A stretch of 64,000 bases of DNA from an uncultured Clostridium sp. (lineage in GTDB: Bacteria > Bacillota > Clostridia > Lachnospirales > Lachnospiraceae). Below are positions 60,223-64,000 of this stretch, one piece after another; position 1 is the stretch's first letter, and every line of letters starts with the position of its first letter. Below the pieces are notes generated by a model. It made no database searches, was not told the origin of the DNA, and worked only from the letters and a program-made list of their open reading frames with translations. The stretch spans positions 1-64,000 of the forward strand of contig NZ_URHZ01000020.1 in the NCBI RefSeq assembly GCF_900547735.1. The letters run 5' to 3'. The translations under genes were made by a program, and so were the position numbers.

Positions 60223-61581
60223 ATGAAGAAGTCTTATGAAATGGATATGTGCAGCGGCCCGATTTTGAAGAAGGTGCTGTCATTTTCCGTGCCGCTTATG
60301 CTGTCGGGAGTACTGCAGCTTTTGTTTAATGCGGCCGACGTTATTGTGGTGGGGCGCTTTGCAGGCAGCCAGTCTCTGGCGGCGGTTGGTTCCACCACAG
60401 CTTTGATTAACCTTCTAATTAATATATTTATTGGTCTGTCAATAGGAGCGAATGTACTGGTTGCCCGTTATTATGGGGCGAAGAGTGAGAAAGACGTCAG
60501 TGAGACGGTACATACGGCTGTCGCTATCAGCCTGGTCAGCGGAGCGATCCTTGTATTCCTCGGCCTCTTTACCTCCAGATTCATGCTGGAGCTGATGGGG
60601 ACGCCGGAGGATGTGATCGAAAAATCCGTTATCTATATGAAGATATATTTTGCAGGAATGCCGGTCGTGATGGCTTACAACTTCGGCAGCGCAATCCTGA
60701 GGGCGGTGGGAGACACAAAGAGGCCCCTGTACTTCCTTACGCTGGCCGGAGCCGTCAACATCGTGCTGAACCTGTTCTTTGTCATCAAGCTGCACATGGA
60801 CGTGGCGGGAGTTGCTCTGGCGACGGTAATATCCCAGTGTGTTTCCGCGGGCCTTGTTTTAAAGTGCCTGGCACAGTCGGACGGACCTCTTAAGCTGCAC
60901 CTTAAGAAACTGAGGATCGACAAGAGGAAGACTCTTTTAATTATGAAGATTGGCCTTCCGGCGGGAATGCAGGGAGCGATTTTCTCCATTTCAAACGTTT
61001 TAATCCAGTCTTCCGTCAACTCCTTCGGTTCCATTGCCATGGCGGGAAATACGGCATCGGCCAATATCGAGGGATTTGTCTATACGGCAATGAATGCCCT
61101 GTATCAGACGAACCTGAGCTTTACAAGCCAGAATATCGGCGCCCGGATGTATACGCGTGTCAACCGGATCCTGTATGTCTGCCTCGGCACGGTGACCGCG
61201 GTGGGAATGGCCCTCGGGTTTGCCGCCGTCATCGGAGGCACGGATCTGCTGAAGATTTACTCCTCCGATCCGGAAGTTATCTCCTACGGCATGCTCCGAA
61301 TGTCCATTATCTGCACCACTTATTTTATCTGCGGCTGGATGGATACCCTGGTCGGCAGTCTGAGGGGAATGGGATATTCCATTCTGCCGATGGTCGTCTC
61401 GCTCACAGGAGCCTGCGGCCTGCGCGTGATTTGGATATTCACCGTGTTCGCCTATCACCATACACTGTTCTCGCTGTACATATCATATCCCATCTCATGG
61501 CTGATCACAGCCGTGGCCCATATGATCTGCTACCGCAAAATCTATAAAAAAGTTCCGAAGAAAGACGGAGTCATCGTATAA
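60223..61581 (+). CDS. MATE family efflux transporter
   Basis: 452 residues with about 12 membrane helices. MCSGPILKKVLSFSVPLMLSGVLQLLFNAADVIVVGRFAG is the typical N-terminus of the clostridial NorM/DinF-like group, and GSAILRAVGDTKRPLYFL and the GLPAGMQGAIFSISNVLIQSSVNSFG block are characteristic. Substrate unknown. Stands as a single-gene unit with its own promoter and a very strong terminator. Confidence 0.92.
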   Translation: MKKSYEMDMCSGPILKKVLSFSVPLMLSGVLQLLFNAADVIVVGRFAGSQSLAAVGSTTALINLLINIFIGLSIGANVLVARYYGAKSEKDVSETVHTAVAISLVSGAILVFLGLFTSRFMLELMGTPEDVIEKSVIYMKIYFAGMPVVMAYNFGSAILRAVGDTKRPLYFLTLAGAVNIVLNLFFVIKLHMDVAGVALATVISQCVSAGLVLKCLAQSDGPLKLHLKKLRIDKRKTLLIMKIGLPAGMQGAIFSISNVLIQSSVNSFGSIAMAGNTASANIEGFVYTAMNALYQTNLSFTSQNIGARMYTRVNRILYVCLGTVTAVGMALGFAAVIGGTDLLKIYSSDPEVISYGMLRMSIICTTYFICGWMDTLVGSLRGMGYSILPMVVSLTGACGLRVIWIFTVFAYHHTLFSLYISYPISWLITAVAHMICYRKIYKKVPKKDGVIV

Positions 61582-61587
61582 ATGGCT

Positions 61588-61640
61588 GCTGCCCCCACCG
61601 GTGGGATACATTCCCGCCGGTGGGGGCAGCAACTTTTTTT
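61588..61640 (+). terminator. Terminator of the second MATE gene
   Basis: GCTGCCCCCACCGG (61588-61601) pairs exactly with CCGGTGGGGGCAGC (61617-61630), followed by AAC and seven T. Confidence 0.95.
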
Positions 61641-61731
61641 ACCCTAAAACGCTTTCCACTGTGAATAGAAAGTCGCATTATGCAGAATAAGTAAATTTCC
61701 GAAAGAACAGCTTCTATTATTGTCGGAATGG

Positions 61732-61760
61732 TGGACAACAAAACCGTTTGATGCTAAGAT
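61732..61760 (+). promoter_or_regulatory. Promoter of the EAL gene
   Basis: TGGACA (61732-61737), 17 bp, TAAGAT (61755-61760). A start near 61767 makes the TTG at 61794 the better initiation codon. Confidence 0.6.
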
Positions 61761-61793
61761 AAAATAATGTACAAAAGAAAAGGAAGTGAGACG

Positions 61794-64000
61794 TTGAGAG
61801 AGGAATTCAGAAACAGGCAGAAAAGAGGGCTTGATATCATAAAAAGGTATCAGTGGACAATCAATGAGATACTGACAATGGAGATGCCGGAATCTTTCGT
61901 TTATTTCAGCGATCCGGAGACGTATGAGGTGATCTATATCAGCGATGAGAAATTTATCGCCGAGGAATTAAAGCGCGATCATTATCAGGGTGAGAAATGC
62001 TATGAGGTTTTTCAGGGCCGTTCCGCCCCCTGTCCGTTCTGTACCAACCATCTTCTCAGCAAGGATCATTACTATACCTGGACGCGTCATAATCCTTTCT
62101 TGAATAGCGATTATATTTTAAAAGATAAATTTGTGGATCTGGACGGGCGGACCGTCCGTATGGAGATTGCAACGGCGCTGGAAGGGCATGACGCTGTTTT
62201 AAGCGCCCTGGAGGAGAGCTTCGAGAGCCAGAATATACTGATGAACTGTATTCAGCCTATGCTTGATGAGGCGGATCAGCTGGTAGCGCAGAGACGGATA
62301 ATGGACAATATCTGTCCTTTTTTTGACGCAGAGTGGGGAACCATCCACAGCTGCGGAGAGTATCCCACCCTGGTCGAGTGGGGAAGCAGGCCGGAAGGCA
62401 TGCGGAGTCCCGGTAAACTGCCGTCCGCGTACATGAAGGAATGCGGTAAACTTTTAAGCAGCTCATCCCAGATCCTGATTATGGATACGGAGAGTATCAG
62501 GGAAACAGATCCGGAAAATTATGAGTTTTTGAAAGCGGAAGGAGTTACCTCCCTCTGCTGTACGCCCATTTTTACAGGGAAAGAGCTGTCCGGCATGATC
62601 ACCATCGGGAATTTTACCAAGCACCGCTCCGACATTACGATGCTCTTTACACTGGCATTCTATATAGCCTCCCTGATGCAGAGAGATGAGCTTTACCGGA
62701 AGAAACTGCGCCTTGAGTATTACGATGCGCTGACGGGCAGCCTCAATCTGGAAGGTTTCAGGAGGGAAGCGGGTGTGCTCTTTGCGGCGGCGGCGCCGTC
62801 GGAGTATTCAATATGGTACTGTGATATCAAAAATTTCAAATACATCAATGATCTGTTCGGCTTCCATACGGGAAACAGAATATTGAAGTACTGGGCATTC
62901 TGTCTGAAAGAAAACTGCCGGGAGGCGGAGATATTCTGCCGTGTCAGCGACGATAATTTTGCGTTTTTGTGGAAACGCGATGAAGAGGAAAAGCTTCAGG
63001 AAAGATTTGAACGGCTCGTGGAAAAACTGGCTTCCTTCACGCCGTTTAAAGAAAAGAATTACCAGGTGGAGGTCAACAGCGGCGTCTTTATTCCGGAGTC
63101 CTCCTGTAATATGGACATGGACGAACTGTTAAACCGCGCCAATATGGCACAGAAGTCGGTGAAGAACCTGAGGGGAAGCAGGCCCGGCTTTTTTACCGAG
63201 GAATTGAGGGTTAAGGCTCTGAATGAGATACAGATGGAGTCGGAGATGAGGGCGGCTCTTGCAGACGGAGAGTTCGTGCTCTACTTACAGCCGCAGGTTA
63301 AGCTCCGGAAGGTGAGCGGACAGAAGAAACACCGGGCGGAGGCGCTGGTGCGGTGGATGCGCGGCGGACAGATTTATGCGATGCCGGATGATTTTATCGG
63401 ACTGTTCGAGAAAAACGGCATGATAGCCGGCCTGGACCAGTATCTCTATGAGAAGATCTGTATCCTGATTAACCGGTTGAAAGAGAACGGGATGCCTTCT
63501 GTCTGTATTGCCGTCAATGTGTCGAGACATACGATGATTCAACCCGAATTTGTGGAGACTTATATTGCGATCAGAGACAAATATCAGATAGAGAATGACG
63601 AACTGGAACTGGAGTTTACGGAGAGTATTGCCGTAGAGGACCTGGAACTAATGCAGCAGGTTTTGAAAAAACTGAAAACAGCGGGTTTTATCTGCGCCAT
63701 GGATGATTTTGGGACGGGGTATTCTTCCCTCAATGTACTCCAGGTGCTTCCTCTTGATATTCTGAAGCTGGATCGGGGATTTCTGGCCTCGGAGGGGGAG
63801 GATGTCCGAAGGCAGATTGTGGTTGAGAGCGTGCTGCAGATGGCAAAACGGCTTAACATGCTGACGATTGTGGAAGGCGTGGAAAGCAGGGAACAGTTGC
63901 ATCTGCTGCAGAAACTGGACTGCGATTATCTGCAGGGATTTTTAGTGTCACCGCCTTTATCCGAAGACGAGTATAGAAGTTTTATAAAGGAGGGGGAGAT
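61794..64000 (+). CDS. PAS/GAF-degenerate GGDEF-EAL protein, 3' end cut by window
   Basis: At least 735 residues, open at the window end. An N-terminal PAS-like domain contains CYEVFQGRSAPCPFC (about residues 69-83), a cysteine motif seen in many clostridial sensor proteins. A GAF-like region follows (about 150-300). The GGDEF domain (about 310-460) has YYDALTGSLNLEGF but the active site reads RVSDDNF, so cyclase activity is probably lost. The EAL domain is intact: AEALVRW near 515, ELEFTES, MDDFGTGYSS near 636 and VEGVES. The likely net activity is c-di-GMP hydrolysis. Start TTG 61794 follows AAGGAAGTGAG; ATG 61767 is in frame but lies at the probable transcription start. Confidence 0.88.
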   Translation, partial: MREEFRNRQKRGLDIIKRYQWTINEILTMEMPESFVYFSDPETYEVIYISDEKFIAEELKRDHYQGEKCYEVFQGRSAPCPFCTNHLLSKDHYYTWTRHNPFLNSDYILKDKFVDLDGRTVRMEIATALEGHDAVLSALEESFESQNILMNCIQPMLDEADQLVAQRRIMDNICPFFDAEWGTIHSCGEYPTLVEWGSRPEGMRSPGKLPSAYMKECGKLLSSSSQILIMDTESIRETDPENYEFLKAEGVTSLCCTPIFTGKELSGMITIGNFTKHRSDITMLFTLAFYIASLMQRDELYRKKLRLEYYDALTGSLNLEGFRREAGVLFAAAAPSEYSIWYCDIKNFKYINDLFGFHTGNRILKYWAFCLKENCREAEIFCRVSDDNFAFLWKRDEEEKLQERFERLVEKLASFTPFKEKNYQVEVNSGVFIPESSCNMDMDELLNRANMAQKSVKNLRGSRPGFFTEELRVKALNEIQMESEMRAALADGEFVLYLQPQVKLRKVSGQKKHRAEALVRWMRGGQIYAMPDDFIGLFEKNGMIAGLDQYLYEKICILINRLKENGMPSVCIAVNVSRHTMIQPEFVETYIAIRDKYQIENDELELEFTESIAVEDLELMQQVLKKLKTAGFICAMDDFGTGYSSLNVLQVLPLDILKLDRGFLASEGEDVRRQIVVESVLQMAKRLNMLTIVEGVESREQLHLLQKLDCDYLQGFLVSPPLSEDEYRSFIKEGE

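Noticed and set aside
60158..60226. 22-codon frame overlapping the start of the second MATE gene (ATGA)
   Set aside because: Its ATG immediately follows the -10 box, so it would lie upstream of the transcription start.
1..64000. tRNA or rRNA genes, CRISPR arrays, prophage or complete insertion sequences
   Set aside because: I looked for TTCGA-type tRNA arms, regularly spaced repeats and transposase or integrase motifs and found none that could be supported.

Overview
The window is chromosomal DNA of an anaerobic, Gram-positive, spore-forming-type clostridium. It most resembles Lachnospiraceae (clostridial cluster XIVa, the Clostridium symbiosum/Enterocloster kind). This rests on two T-box leaders, a c-di-GMP-I riboswitch, CodY, a one-chain pyruvate:ferredoxin oxidoreductase, rubrerythrin, type III glutamine synthetase, indirect Asn-tRNA synthesis (non-discriminating AspRS plus GatCAB), strong AGGAGG ribosome binding sites and a mid GC content. 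The species call is inference. I saw no rRNA, tRNA, CRISPR array, prophage or complete insertion sequence.

Layout. 0.3-8.2 kb is a late cobalamin operon: cobT, cobU, cobS, a VOC protein, a second reduced CobU-like protein, cbiB, cobD, cbiP, cbiC. 8.4-13.5 kb holds a Gly/Cys-rich mini-protein, alaX, an AI-2E-type permease, a CHASE-GGDEF diguanylate cyclase and two small conserved proteins. 13.9-16.9 kb is the tetrapyrrole entry operon (precorrin-2 dehydrogenase, hemC, a cobA-hemD fusion), which makes the precursor for the cobalamin branch. 17-32.7 kb carries a PHP phosphoesterase, a VanW-type cell-surface protein, PFOR, an orphan JetD/DUF2220 protein, a MATE exporter, a lipase-like hydrolase and the yifB-dprA-topA genome-maintenance block. 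32.8-39.4 kb is nitrogen control and amide-nitrogen metabolism: codY, purF, glnN with a leader attenuator, glmS.

39.6-44.6 kb is a T-box-controlled aspS-gatC-gatA-gatB operon for Asn-tRNA(Asn) and Gln-tRNA(Gln). Then come rubrerythrin with an operator-like palindrome, rarA, a Fic protein preceded by a small inverted-repeat element, and a Met-specific T-box controlling metN-metI-metQ plus an M20 amidohydrolase. 53-64 kb has a large unrecognised membrane/helical-repeat protein, a c-di-GMP-I riboswitch and terminator ahead of an unrecognised coiled-coil protein, a PfkB kinase whose stop codon lies inside a MITE-like element, an AbgA-like M20 hydrolase, a Bcp peroxiredoxin, a second MATE exporter and a PAS/GAF-degenerate GGDEF-EAL protein cut by the window end.

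The most promising leads are the c-di-GMP riboswitch with its uncharacterised coiled-coil target (in a window that also encodes a c-di-GMP synthase and a likely phosphodiesterase), the orphan Wadjet-JetD-like nuclease, the overlapping Glu/Asn codons in the aspS T-box, the glnN attenuator, and several small dispersed repeats.
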